DNA of 54,614 nucleotides from Vermamoeba vermiformis (taxonomy: Eukaryota; Tubulinea; Echinamoebida): assembly GCA_045837725.1 (NCBI GenBank), contig JBEWZL010000195.1, positions 1 to 54,614 of the forward strand. Reading direction: 5' to 3'. The position numbers and the translations under genes are program-made. Positions 32,539-45,700 of the stretch are shown in pieces (position 1 is the stretch's first letter; each line of letters begins with the position of its first letter). A model generated the notes under the pieces. The model did not search any database. It worked only from the letters and a program-made list of their open reading frames with translations, and had not been told where the DNA came from.

Positions 32539-35390
32539 TTAGGGCTCACTATAAAGATCTTCAATTACTTGGGCCTCTGCAAGAAACATCTTGCAAGTCT
32601 CTACGTCGTTCGGGAGTCCCGAGTCTTGCATATTCCAATTTCTACCACAATGGTGGTAATACTCTGCTACCTTAGTTACAACCATAATTTGATCTTGTGA
32701 CGCAACTTCGCTGTGCAAACGACGTTTCTGGCTTCCCAAGACCGAGCGAAAGGCAAGGCGCAACATTGTTTCGCAAGCTGCTGACGCGATGTCGTAGTCG
32801 TCGGATTGGAGGTGCGGGATGACTAGCGGCAACAAATGGTCGTCCAAACAGTAGTCGACGATACTTCGCAGAATGAATTCTATTGGGCTGGTAATGACCT
32901 ACAAACATCATTTTTGCAGTAATAAGTATCGATGCACAAACTTAATTTTGCTAACACTACTTACATAATTTTCTCGTTTTTGAGTTATTTTGTCCGATTC
33001 CATTAAGAACCTTCGGAATTCCCGCTTCATGCTTGTTTCGGTGAAGTCATACATGCGCACTAAACTAGCAAAGGCTGCAAACTCCAGATCTGCAATATCT
33101 TCGTTAAATCAATTGTACAGATCGTTGTTCTACGATACTATGACTTACCCAAAGCATCGGTGCCTTTATAAAGTTCAAATTCGTGTTTTGCAAATGTGAC
33201 GAAGGAGGTCCAATCTTCGTCAAATCGTGGCCACAACAAACTGAGTGACACAAGCAGCGATGCCTTCACTTTCGAGTCAGTCTCAATGTCATAGCGTTCT
33301 CGCAGTTTTGGAACCGATTCGTGTGCTGATTTTGGTAGTAACCCCAACAGATGTGCTGCGCATCCTCGAACTAAAAAACTACGTTAATACCAAATTTCCG
33401 GTTGGGACTCTTTAATGCTTACTTTCGCTCGATTCGTTTGATAATAATCTTATTATTCTTGTTAAATTTTCTGTGAATTTTTGTTCAATGGCCAGCCGGA
33501 TCTGCAAAATATCAGGGTATTGCCGCCATGATGCTTCAAGATCCAGACCCTCAACGTTCGTTAAAAAGTAATCGACGCGATCGATCAGCATCTGAATGCA
33601 GAACATCAATATTTTGTGCTTGTCCTGGACTAATGAGGCCTCAACGAGTTCGAGAAAGAACGGCACAACGTGAGGTGTAGCTCCGTAGCATTGACCTTGA
33701 TGCGTGATGCCGTTCCTCAATCCCTGCAATGCAGATTCGCGTTGATCAGGCTCCCATGATGCCAAACGACAGAGGCTCTTGGGTACATTTTCAGCGCTGC
33801 CATAAGCGTGCTTCAATGTGCTCCAAGGCACCGAATCGATCGTTTCAAATGTTGGAAATCGTTTCGGACCCTCAGTGCCCTTATCTAAATAGTATTTTAC
33901 ATTAGCTGATCGATCGTCGTGCTTTCAAATCTTACTTTCGATGAACTGCACCATTGCCTCACGCGTACTTGGCAGGCCATATCGAGCAAGTGTATCACAC
34001 ACTAAAGCAGTGCTCCATATGTAGTCCATAGTAATCAACGCCGTGTATAAGTCAGTTGCTAAATCAGGCAAGTCTATGATTTTAGTGCCAGGCAGTTGCG
34101 GTGAAGTGAGTGTGAAGATCAACAACATTTCAACTGCATAGTGCGTCGCGTTTGTATTTCTCGGTTGTTGTTTGAGATTGGTCAGTGACTGCTCTAGAAA
34201 TGTGCTTTCGTGGCCTTTGAATTTACTAGCTGCGCAAGATGCAACAAGTTTCACCAAATTAACATTGAATGAGCTCTCCCTATTAGAGGTTATTTAATAA
34301 GTATAGTCATATCACGTCAAAACTTACTTAACCGCAGCTTCATATTCGCCGCACCATTTCACGTAGTCAGCTAATACTTGCACAAAAGCCGAAGTGTGAT
34401 CTGATGTACGCTCCTCTTTGCCTCTGGTTATCTTTGCAGGCAATTTTAACGCAATCATCAACTTGCACAACGATGGATCGGGCGCGTTTAAATATTGTAT
34501 TGTGGCGTCACAAAACTCGTGGTCGGATAATGGAAATCCACTATTCAAAATTGCCATGCCAGCTGCGACCAAACAACCCCTAAGTAATTATTAGAACTAT
34601 ATTTTTATATCATTATTATCATACTGCGTAGTAGTGTCGACGAGTGGCAGCAGTTTGATTATCGCATCTACCACTTGTTGATCTTCGTCCAGAACTACTT
34701 TTCTCCATCTTAGTATGAAAAAATTGGAAACCAATCGCAAGAACTCGACATTATCTACATGAGATGTTATCAACAAGCCATTTGAAAGTTGCTACTTGCC
34801 ACCGAAGATCTTGAAGAGAGAAGAGAACGGAACGTGCTTATTGACTTTCCATAGCGCTGAATTGCGAAATGAAAAATCCTTCGATATGGTTACAGCGATG
34901 TTTATGAGTCCTATTGAATAATTTAGGAACGACAAAAATAGATCTTTGGATGTTGAAACGAACCTCGAAGCAGATGAATCTTCTTCTCACTAGTTTCTTC
35001 TGCATTAAAAATCTCGCGCAAGTATTTGCAAACTACTATGGTTAGTTTATCCTAATTACTTGTTGACACTTACCGAGCCCAAATAACGAGATCAGAGTCT
35101 GGCACTCTTTCCAACTAGCAACCGCACATTTACTCACAAATTCCCTCTCTAATTCGTTGATTGCACTTTTAACGTCTTCTGACGCCTTCTCGGTCAAAAT
35201 GGAAGCGAGATTTTTTTGGACTGCGAAAATAAATGCAAATTAATTTTGAATAATATTTCCGAGGTATAGTAATTACAATAGGCTATTACTTACTGGACCT
35301 AATAAAATCAGCACCCAATAAATATTTTTGCCACCGTTTGTCGGTCGGAATCGTATCCACGGTCAGCTTCTCTTTAATTGTCAGCTCCAT
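32539..35390 (-). CDS. HEAT-repeat protein, copy B
   Basis: Start ATG 35388-35390 (MELTIKEKLTVDTIPTDKRW), stop 32539-32541 (EAQVIEDLYSEP). Same exon plan as the copy at 26593-29466. Corresponding segments include VLADYVKWCGEYEA (copy A VLAEYTKWCDEYEA), PWSTLKHAYGSAENVPKS (nearer to the bacterial WSxLEHAYGSAEDVP pattern than copy A) and GITHQGQCYGATPHVVPFFLELVEA. Average protein identity looks moderate, except in the converted exon 33159-33376. Function unknown; an alpha-solenoid scaffold is likely. The insertion of the beta-helix gene between the copies means that the duplication is not a simple tandem. Confidence 0.8.
33159..33376 (-). repeat. Gene-conversion tract, copy B
   Basis: Partner of 27208-27425. 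It covers the exon reading HLLGLLPKSAHE in copy A and the start of the next intron or exon border, where even silent positions agree. Confidence 0.85.
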
Positions 35391-36015
35391 TGAGTTAAAA
35401 TGTGTTATGGACACTATGTTCCTTCTGTTATTATTATAAATAAATTATTGAATCTGATTGATCTAGACATGTGTTCTCAGATAATTCTGTGTCCATAAAT
35501 ACATGTTGAAATCCATTTCAAACGATTTATTATAAAACTGGACAGTGGATTACAATACTATCACAAGTCTAGATAAACCACATGTGACGCACAAGTTCGA
35601 GCGAAGCTTTGATTTTCAATGGATCCGCGAAGGTAATTTTTAGTTAGTCGTTGGTTACATGAATTATGGTTGCGAATTTTATAAATGGAATTTTCGGAAA
35701 ATTGTCATAATTACGGGCTGCGGATGGCGTTTATCGCCGGCTGCTTAACGATCTAACAATTTTTTTGAAAACGAAATCAATTCATTATTTAAATACTGAA
35801 ATCATAGAAAAACTGCGAATAACCATAAATTAGCTTACATCAGCATCAGGAAGGAGCAACAATGATTATAAAGCCACCCGAAGGAGAAAAGGGGATATTT
35901 TGTGATTTTCCCTTGCTCCTTCGTAAGAAGTTTTTACGTAGCTACGCGACAACTATTTAAGACCCACCCATTCATCTGTTCTGCTCAATAGATTGCAACT
36001 CAACAGAAAGAACAA
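35391..36015. other. Divergent intergenic region, HEAT copy B / SDR gene
   Basis: 625 bases between two start codons. AT-rich, with a GC-richer patch near 35715-35745. No coding frame, tRNA or clear promoter box was found. Confidence 0.4.
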
Positions 36016-37213
36016 ATGTCGTCAGTTATCGTGTACGGTGCATCCGGTTACATTGGCCGCTATGTGGCTTATGGACTAAGAGACGGTAAGAACTGTTTAT
36101 GCCTTCGTTACTATTCGAGAATAGCATTGGAGAAAAGATAACAAATAAGACTTTTGGATCCAAACAACGAACTAACAAACATGTATCTTAAGCTGGATAT
36201 CGAGTCTACGGAGTCATAAGAAAACCTGATTTTGCGTCAACTTTACTTCAGCACGAAATCTTGCCGATCGTAGTGCCGTAAGTACTTTTCAACACTTCCG
36301 ACAACTTAACTGACTATCACACTTACTACAGTGATATGAAGAACCCCACTGATGAATTCAAACGAGCCCTAGTAGAGTCGATTTCGGTTGTTGATGCCAG
36401 TGGCATTAACGTGGATCTGCTCAATTACCTCGCGGAGCTGAACAAGAACGAGAAGAACCGCAACTACCAACATCAGTACATCGGAACTTCTGGCATGTTG
36501 GTGCATGACGGAGCTGATTATGTCGCCACCGAAAGAAAGCGTCCTTTCTCACCGATCCCTTTACTCATGGAGCGGATCCTGCTCGAAGACCGTGTTATGG
36601 GAGAAGATATCAATGGTGTCGTAATGAGACCAGGAGCGGTGTACGGATTGGACGGCAATCTCAGCGGACCAATTCCGAGACTTAACGAACGCACGTTTCT
36701 GATTGGTCAAAATGACGAGCTCAAAATTTACGGCAAACGCGACAAAAAGCTTGGTGTCGTGCATATTATCGACGCTGTAGCTGCTTATGTGTTGGCAGTC
36801 GAACAAGGTGTCCGTGGCAAGGTAAGTAATAGAACCTTCCTTGTTCATACTATCAGCTATAACAATGATGGTCGTATTAGGTCTACGATATCGTTTCGGA
36901 ATCTGTTTCGTACGATCAACTTCGCATTGCCACCGCAAAAGCTAGTGGTTGGAAAGGCAACGTGAAGTACGTCGACATCAACGACACTCCACCAGAGCTC
37001 TTCTTGTAAGTGCCTCCTATAAGTTCATATTCATGATTATTAATGATGCGCAATTACAGTGAGAAGTGGATGGACAAATCGATCCTTGCCGTTGGCACGA
37101 AACTTCGCAAAGAATTGGGCTGGAATCCAAAGCGCATTGGCTTGGTGCACGAGGTGGACATTTACTATCGTGCCTTCGTAGCTCAACGTCAAGCTTCTGC
37201 CAATACGCAATAA
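36016..37213 (+). CDS. NAD(P)-binding extended-SDR/NmrA-like protein
   Basis: Start ATG 36016 (MSSVIVYGASGYIGRYVAYGL), stop 37211-37213, five or six exons. The N-terminal VYGASGYIG is a Rossmann GxxGxxG motif, and VVMRPGAVYGLDG matches the RPxxVYG strand of extended SDRs; LGVVHIIDAVAAYVLAVEQ matches the VHxxDxAxA block. The catalytic YxxxK is not at its usual place (the region reads PFSPIPLLMERILLE), so it may bind the cofactor and act as a sensor or use another acid-base pair. About 315 residues, cytosolic. An AATAAA follows at 37271. Confidence 0.8.
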
Positions 37214-37361
37214 GCACCTTAGCAGAAGAAATTGTGTCTCAAAGTCCTTTAATTTTTCGTCAGTCTAAACAATAAACATTAAAAAAACAGTTTTCTTTAT
37301 TAATCCATGTTTGCAGCATTAGATCAACAGTTTCTTTGTCGTATGTACATGAATAAGGCGA

Positions 37362-40300
37362 TTATAGTTTGTTGTCTGTTGCCTTCCAGAATTTAATACT
37401 ACCATTCAAACATGTTGAAGCCAACAAATCTTTGCCGTATGAAAGCGATGATAATGAAGTCTCGTGTGCCTATTTATAATGCCATTAGTCATTGTTCAAA
37501 CAATAACAGTATTAGGCAGCTCGATCTTCGTGCTAGAGATCTCATCTGAAACAGATTTTAGGCTGAGCTTACCTTAACAGCCACGGCCTTATCGCTGTTC
37601 ATAAAGTCCCAGACGTGAATTTGCATGTAACCTCCAATATAAATTTTGTTTCTAGTAGACAAAGTTAGTTCGTGTTCGGATGCGCGGTCAGAAGCTTGAT
37701 CCTAGAGCACTTACTCATTAGTATAAACACATGCTTGAAGTTTACGAGGCAATTTCGTTGTTTTGATGTGCTCAAAGTTGTTATTGGATGCATCCCACAC
37801 CTTGACAACATCGTCTGAGATCGTGACTAGCCGATCACCCTGCAGAACCACCAGTTAGTCTACCGATAGAGGAGTGTATAGGAAGGGTGTACATACGTTA
37901 GGCGACCATGTAATGGCGTTAATTGGTTTGTCATGAGCATCGCCAATGGTGCGCAGTTCGCGCTCGGTTGTGACATCCAAAATCTTGACCACCGTGTCAT
38001 AACCTGCAGCGACTGTGTCACCGCTGTGCGACTGGAATCGGGCAATCTTCTTAGCCGCGCCTTCGATCCATGACGAAGAGTTCTGTTCTTGCAAGTTCCA
38101 GAACCTAGTTGACAGGTTGTCAGATCAAAAGCCCGCCATCTGGATGTGACCGTTACGCTTACCTGAGAATACCGCCACTGTCAGAACTAGCCATCAGATA
38201 GGGTGTTCGTGGATGGAAATCGATGCTTGTAGCATTAAAAGTCTGATTATCGCTTTGACTGTAAATAAAAGGAAGATCAGACCGCGACAACCAAAAACAC
38301 ATCTACAAAACTTACATTGCAGGCATCTTCAACGTCAAATGAATAGACTTTGAGTCTGTATCCCAAATACGAATCGTTTCTTAAAAACAAATGCTGTTAG
38401 TACTCCGATCTGAAGGCATTGCAAAAATTCGTGACTTACGATCTTGCGCGCAAGTAGCAACGTATTTGGAAATAATAGGCGAGAACCGAACATCAACCAC
38501 AGAGTACGTGTGTCCTTCAAATGTCATCGCAGGCTCGCGTCTTTCAACGTTCCAAATGGTGACTTTCTTGTCTTGACCTGCTGTGGCGAGCAGCGATCCG
38601 TCCAAGTTGAAGTGCGAGGCCAATATTTTGTGCGGATATGTGATAGAACCGAGCTCTTCTAACTTAGCTTCTTGCTCTGTTTGCACTGAGTAGTTGTCAT
38701 CGCCAGTCTCTAAGAGCGAGTCGAGCAGGTTTTCGTTCTTATTCGAGTCATCGTTGCCCATGTCGAGGAAGCTTGACACGTCTGAGTCCTGCGACGGCTT
38801 CATTTCAACATCGTTCGGCATCATCATTGGATTGCTCATGTTTGGGTTGTAATACTATAGAGAAGTAGTCAGTAACAGATCCAAAAAGATTTGACACGTG
38901 TCACACCACACTTACGCCGTATTCCATTCCATTGCTCATTTGACCCTTTGGCATGCCGGGCATTGGTCCGCCCATATTCATTCCTGGAGGCATGCCCATT
39001 GTTGGCATGAAACGTTGGCCGTTAGGCTGACCGGGCGGCATGTACATCGTTGGTGGTCGACCGCCTGGCGCTGGTTGGCCTGGTCCACCTGGTCGTCCGC
39101 CCATTTGAGCCATCTTCGCGTACTCTTCGGCACTTGGTCGGTTTGACATGTATCCTCCTGGGGGCATGCCTGGTTGAGGAGGTTGACCAGTTGAGGGTGG
39201 CACGGGCATTGGTCCGCCTGAGAGAGGACCTGCAGGAGCTCCTGGCGGCGACATTCCTGGGCCTGGCATTGGACCGCCAGGAATTGGACCTGAAGAGCCT
39301 CTCATTGGCCGTCGTGGTTGAGCTGCACCCTTTGCGGAGCCGCCTGTACTGCCAGTTGGTGTTGAAGGTCCTGATTGATCCATTGGACCTACGCCGGGTT
39401 GCGATGATGCTCCACCTTGATTGGATTGTTGTGTGCCGCTTGCGTTCATGCGAATTCTTGTGACTGGCCCGCCTTGGTTCGCCGAGGGATTACTCCCATT
39501 ACTGTCGCCTGTGGGTTGAAACATTTCAGGATTTGACGAGCTCATTGTGCCGGGAGTGCTTGGCGTGTTCGGAGCGCTGCCCATCGCATTGGGTGAGTTC
39601 ACATTCTCGTGTCCCATGTACGGTGAGAATTTGGGTTGTCCTCCAGGGATCCCTGGCGCCCCCTTGGGGTAGTTTGGCATTCTCATTCCGTAAGGACCTG
39701 GTCCTGACCCGCCATGAGTTGGATGTGTCGGCATTCCTGGTGAGCCGCCTGGAGGCATTCCAGGACCGCCTTGCATTTGTGAAGGATTCTGCATGCCAGG
39801 ATAAGGCATCATACCACCAGGACCCGCCGAACCAGGGCCCATATTTGGTGGTTGACCAGGAGGTGCAGGTCCGCGAGAGACGCGAAGATTACGACCTGGA
39901 CCTGATTGTCCTTGGTGACCGCCCATGTCTTGAGGGTTACCACCAGGGATGTTTCCCGCTTGAGGGTTATTCATGCCCCAACCACCCTCCTGAGCCATCC
40001 CCGGGCCATCCCTCGAAGGAGGCTGGGTTGTTGGCTGTTTGGCCCACGACCCTTTGGGTACTTGAGTGGGACCAGGGGGGAAATTGGATGGCTGAGGCAG
40101 CTGCTGGTTTCCCTGCATATTGCTAAACATTTCGTGAGGCATGTTGGGATTTCCAGTCATCGAAGGTCCGCCGGGACCTCCTCCTTGGCCACCAGGACCA
40201 GCGTTACCATGAGGCGACGCGGGAGTAACGTTCATTGGTTGACCGGGATTAGGCATGCCAGGTGAGTTTGGGATGCCGCCAGGAGCGCCAGACATGTTTG

Positions 40301-42101
40301 AGAAATCTTTTGATGATCGCTGCGCACGAGACCGTTAGTGTCAGTCTAGATTGAATTCGATAGAACGAACCTTTTGCATGCGTGTCGCAGGACCCTTTGG
40401 TTGCATAGGGCCGGGACCTTGATTCATTTGAGGCGGGTAACCGGGAACAGGGCCGCCTGGTGCACCTCCTTGACCAGGAGCTCCACCAGGGCCAGGCATT
40501 GGACCACGAGGAGGCATGTTAGGGTTAACGCCCATCGGGCCGCCTTTACCCATGTTCATGTTCATCTCATTTGGATTGAAGAAGCCTTGTGGTGCGTTTG
40601 GGTTGCCTGATGGACCGGGACCGCCAGGGCCTGTCGGGAACCCGCTTGCGCCAGCCCAAGGACTACCAGGGCCTGCACCCGGGATTGGTCCCGAGGCACT
40701 GCTTCGATGTCCGGGCATACCACCAGGGGCCATGCTCGTGGGTCCTCCAGGAGCACCAGGACCGCTGGGCATGTTCATTGGCGCGCCTGGACCTCCAGGG
40801 GCACCCGGGCCCATTTGAAATGATCCAGGAGCACCAGGACCTCCAACTTGCGGACCTGCTGGCCCTCCAGTGGTCGGGTCTAACATGGTAGGTGGCATTC
40901 GATTTGACGGCGGGTATGGCACACCGGGTGGCATGCCAGGGCCGGGTCCTCCAGGACCATCACGTCTGGGTCCTCCTGGCACCTTAGAATAGTAAAGATT
41001 AGCTTGGTATTCACGATCAAACATTGATGGGTGTGTCATTTTGTGCTTGGATAAAATTTAAAAATAAAAATCGAGCAGGCGTAAGTAGGGCGTAAACGTC
41101 GGAGAGGTGATCCGATTCGTGGTAAAAGCATAAATGGGTATAATAGCTCTCATGTGACTACACATATAACATAACATCACATTTAAGTTATATTGCACGG
41201 TCACATTGAGGTTTCGCGATTTTTGCGCTTATTGCAATAATTCTTTTGCCAGACTAAAAAATCCCTACGCCTTAACGGTTAAATTAACAATAAAATGCGT
41301 ATTATTGTGACCGAGTTGAATAGCAGATAATTTGAGGATGGTGAAAAAAAAAACACCAAATCTAGCAGATTTTGCGACATGCGGAAAAATGATCAACCAT
41401 CGCTTCTGTCGCTTTGTAAAGTAATAAAAACGGGCAACCAATATTATTTATATAGTGCTGGCTATTTGCAACGGTCAAACGGTGGTTTCTGTCAAGCACA
41501 AGGGCACGATCAAAAATAATTGATTACTGTCTGAGCACCTCTCGAACCACAAAAATCCGTTCAATATTAAAAAAACAAACCGACAATAATTATAGAGGAT
41601 TTTCTGTATTTTAGAATAAAAGCTTACTTGGTCTGCCATGAAAGGGGGATTCCCATTGAAAGGTTGCCTTGGCTGCCAACCGACGGTCGAACCTCGTTGT
41701 CGTTGCATCTATATAATATAATTTTGAGCATTGGGCATGAAAATCGAGCAAAATCAACGAGCTCAATGTAAAATCTCGTTATATCCATACATCAACGTAG
41801 GCCTTCGCGTCAGGTGACGACGTCTTCTTAGTCCTCGCGCTAAATACATCCCAAAATACCGACCACCACTCCAAGAGAAAACCTCCTGGGGCACTGATTA
41901 GAACGGGATCGTGAGGCACTTGCGCTTCTTTCTGAAAAATATTGGCGCTCTTCTCTAGACCCTTCTTCCTCAGATAGTCCAGAATATATGCGTTCAGCCT
42001 ATTATTTAATTATTAATTAATTAACTCGGGTGATTATCCCGTTGCAAAGGGATTAAGGATGCTCACATCTGGTCTGCTTCCCACTTGCTGGTTCCTGACA
42101 T
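37362..42101 (-). CDS. LEUNIG-type corepressor: LisH/LUFS + Gly/Pro/Met-rich + WD40
   Basis: Start ATG 42099-42101; exons 1-2 read MSGTSKWEADQM then LNAYILDYLRKKGLEKSA, VPHDPVLISAPGGFLLEWWS and VFWDVFSART, an unmistakable LUFS/LisH domain as in plant LEUNIG and animal SSBP/SSDP proteins. A 700-residue stretch of low complexity (PGGP, GMP, PNMP words; 38900-41045) follows, then about seven WD40 blades (LLATAGQDKKVTIWNVERR, ATCAQDRKTIRIWD, VAAGYDTVVKILD, final LLASTCLNGSIKFWKATDNKL). LEUNIG proteins bind adaptors through LUFS and silence genes via histone deacetylases and Mediator. The intron 41046-41627 (582 bases) is unusually long here. Open frames on the opposite strand of the low-complexity part are shadows. 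Confidence 0.88.
38892..38903. repeat. TGACACGTGTCA palindrome, copy 5
   Basis: In the LEUNIG-like gene, in the intron before the WD40 exons. Confidence 0.7.
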
Positions 42102-42705
42102 GTAAGCGCAGTAGTGCTAATTAACGCATAATATTTACAAAACTCAACTCTTGTTGACGATCTGAACGATAAAGAAAAATAATTTCTTGACAGAAAACAA
42201 AATTAAAAGTCAACTCCGCCTGTCATTCTTGTTGACTCGCCCTTGGTAGCAGAAAACAAAGGCAATGCTATTTGTTAAAGAGCATATGTTTTAGTGCCCA
42301 TGCGGGTCTACAAAAGGAAGTTTAAAAAGGCCGTGATCTACGCGAAATTAAACTGAGCTTCCCTCTCGTGCTTCGTTAAAAATTTAATTAGAAATGGTGT
42401 TTAAGGATTATTTTACTTATTTTCAGACGAGTAATCCGACAATTGACGCGAGTTCGTCGTAGATGATCTTCGTGACATGCTCTTCTTTTATCTCAAATGG
42501 TCCAAAGGGTAATATGATGTAAATGAATACATCCCTTTACGCTTATGTGGCCTACTCTAGGCAGATTAATTGCCAATTTCACAATCACTCTTGCTTTTTA
42601 CCGTTACTTGACGGCGGTATTGCAAGGAAATTGCTTTGTTCTTGTAATTTTGCTCGTGCTAGCACACTGACAAATCAATAATGCGAGGTGGTAAATGTAG
42701 GCACA
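42102..42705. other. Divergent intergenic region, LEUNIG-like / F-box-solenoid genes
   Basis: 604 bases between divergent starts. No coding frame or RNA gene recognised; the region holds both promoters. Confidence 0.4.
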
Positions 42706-45700
42706 ATGTCTAACCCGTTGAAACGAGGACGAGAAGAATCGCAGCCGGATGTAGATGAAGGACCCAGCAAGAAACAGAAAATCTCCGAAAATAATATTTT
42801 AGATTATTTACACGATGAGTTAGTGCAACATATCTTGGTTTTTGTCCCACATGAGCATGTTGGTGAGTGATCGGATCTGATCCACGCTTGGCGAAGATCG
42901 TCTATAATTTTAATTAATTTGTAAATTATAAAAAATTGGTTTAACATTCGATTTTACTAATTATTACTTCAGGCAGTCTACGCTTAGTCTGTAAATTGTT
43001 CAACAACATTATTCAATCTCAAGAATACTGGCGAAGAAAATCAATTGAAGAATGGGACGCTGATGATGTAATACCAGAACCACGTGCTCTTTCACTATCA
43101 GCTTCGAGTGACGCTTTATTATCGAACACAGATTACTTGATCCCATTAATTAAAGGTTCGTAAGTTTAATATTGCAAAATCGACACGAGCTAATATATTA
43201 ATTAGATGGCTCGAAATTATTAATACATTGGAAGCAATATTATATCACCAGGTAACAAAGCTAATTTTTTGCGATCTTGTTTTTTGGCTAATACTTCTTT
43301 TAGGAAAAAATTACACAGTTTTATCGACGAATTAATTCCTAATTTTACCGAGGAAGACTCTGTGGTAATCATTTACTCCTTTTTACAAAAACCCGATCTG
43401 CTCACGAGATCTTTTGTTGGATCCAGGATTTCGACGATGTAAGCGAACTTAAAATCGCCGATATTAAGAATGTGTTGGGGTATATAGAGACCTATAATTG
43501 GGATGATGACGATCCAATCCTGTGGCCCGAAGGCAACAAATTTCAAAATAACTTCTCTCGGCTCATGTTCGATTGCACCGCTGAAATACTCTTAGTCTAC
43601 ATTAATAACGAAAAATGGGATGACGTGGAGCACATAACACGGAAAATATTTCCTAATATGGATTTAGCAGGAAGTTTTATAAATCACGAAGCGTAAGTCC
43701 AAAATTCCATTTTCTTTAAATGTTGTTATTACAATTATCTTGGAAATTTAATATATTAATACGCTTAATATAGAATATGCGTCAAATTGCTCCAGATCAG
43801 CGAGGCACTGCAAGACAAAGCTACTTACGTGGTTCCATACTTCCACAAAGCAGTCAGTTGCTTCAAAATTTTAAAAGAAGTAACGCCTTTCACGAAGAGA
43901 GTATACAGAAGAGTAGTAGACCAACAGATTAAGATGGGCTTGCTCACGCATTACTTGCCTCTACATCCGACAAAACACTTGCATTTCAGATACCCACAGA
44001 AAAGCTTCCAGGCTATTGTCTTAACAAAATTATACCCTTTAATCGAAGGTAAGAGGAGTACATTAATATATTCGATTATTAAGCCATTTCATCCCTAGAA
44101 CTTGTTCCGATCCTGTTTGCAACAGTGGCCAAGGTCTTTTACGATCCCAAATCTGATTGGAGGTCGCGAGCAAGTGCATTGGCGGCTTTAAGAACTGTTT
44201 CTATACCTGCTGACGATAAGTTGGCCTATGGCTTATTTGAGTAAGTACAACCGAAGTTTTACACGTGGCTAGATCTAAATATAATATATTTTCGTAGATT
44301 TGCATTAGACGCTATCAAAAGCGATAATGAAGAAGTATTGCACGCAGGTTTAGTGTTACTGTACGAGACTGCCACTTTTTGCGGTGATATTCATGAACGG
44401 ATCTCGGATGAGCAAGCGATCTGCTTGTTTCAGATAGTTACTCAACAAATTCGAAAGCAGCCTGTTCAACACGGGTAAGTTTAATGCTTTATACTATAGT
44501 TTCTTATTAATAACTCAACCATAGTTTGTTTCTCGTGGAAATTCTCGGCGAGTTGTTGGAACATCAAAAGTCTCCGTGTTTGAGCGATCAACTGCTTGAT
44601 GAGCTCAATAAGAATGTTTTATGGTTATTGCAACAACAAGGAGTCATTAATAACGGCTCTGTTGAATTCCACGCCTTGAACAAAATTCAAGATCTGGGCA
44701 AAATCTTCAGATCAAGAATGCGACCTGTAAGTAGCGCATCGATTAATACACAACCTGTATCTAATAAGAGCCGCTTAGTATCTGCCAGCATATAAAGAAG
44801 CGCTATTCAATATGGCCCTATCAGCCGACTTGAAGGCGAATCTGATCACAAACGAAGAGATCTTGGCAGTCTACTATGGACTACGTAAGTAGTTTTTTTA
44901 ATTTATATGCAATGATATAAATCTAATATTTTTTATTAGTTAAGGATACAGTCGAGGATTTTGACCGAGAAGGAAAGGTTCTGATAGATCAAGTCCTTCA
45001 AAACGCGGTCGGATTCGAAGTTCGTCATCCTCAATTCTTTGCTCTATGTGGAAATATAGTACAACAACATCACTTCCGTACTGAAGAAAATAGAGACCAG
45101 CTAGCATTAATTATCAAAGCTATGCTGGGTTTGTTTACTGATCAGATCCATCTGTACGGCCAATCGTTATATCCCGATGCAATGCTGCCAGTAGAAATTC
45201 CGTCGGATATTCCCGACACTCTCGATCAGTTCTTGAACGTGACCAAGGATATTATTATTGACAAGAAATTGACAGCCGACAAAACAGATCTGGCTGAATT
45301 TTTCAATTTTGAAGCCACGCCCGAGCCTCAAGATGTTAAAGAGACTAATTGTCCGTATATAGTCAAGGTCAACTTCCTTGACGTCTACGAGAATGATTTT
45401 GATCGTGTGGCCATTCGGCAGGTAAGCAGATCTAAGAACTAAATCCGCGTGACCAGATCTGACTTTCGTAATCAGGAATTATCCTCGCATTTTGGCATAG
45501 CAGCAATAGAAAATCTCATGGAGATTGCATTGCGAATGAAGCAAGATTTCCTCCCTTTTGCCCAAACAACACTTCACGTTGCCCTTGCATTGTTCCGCGT
45601 AGGGGTTCCGCCCAAGCACTATTTGACGTTTGGAATCGGAGAATTGCTCCAATTAATTAAGGACGAGCTCGGAGATTATGACAAGATGCAGTACGTCAAG

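Noticed and set aside
39050-40818. Long plus-strand open frames opposite the LEUNIG-like gene
   Set aside because: They are mirror frames of a Gly/Pro/Met low-complexity coding region; the minus strand has splice sites, LUFS and WD40 parts that join in frame.
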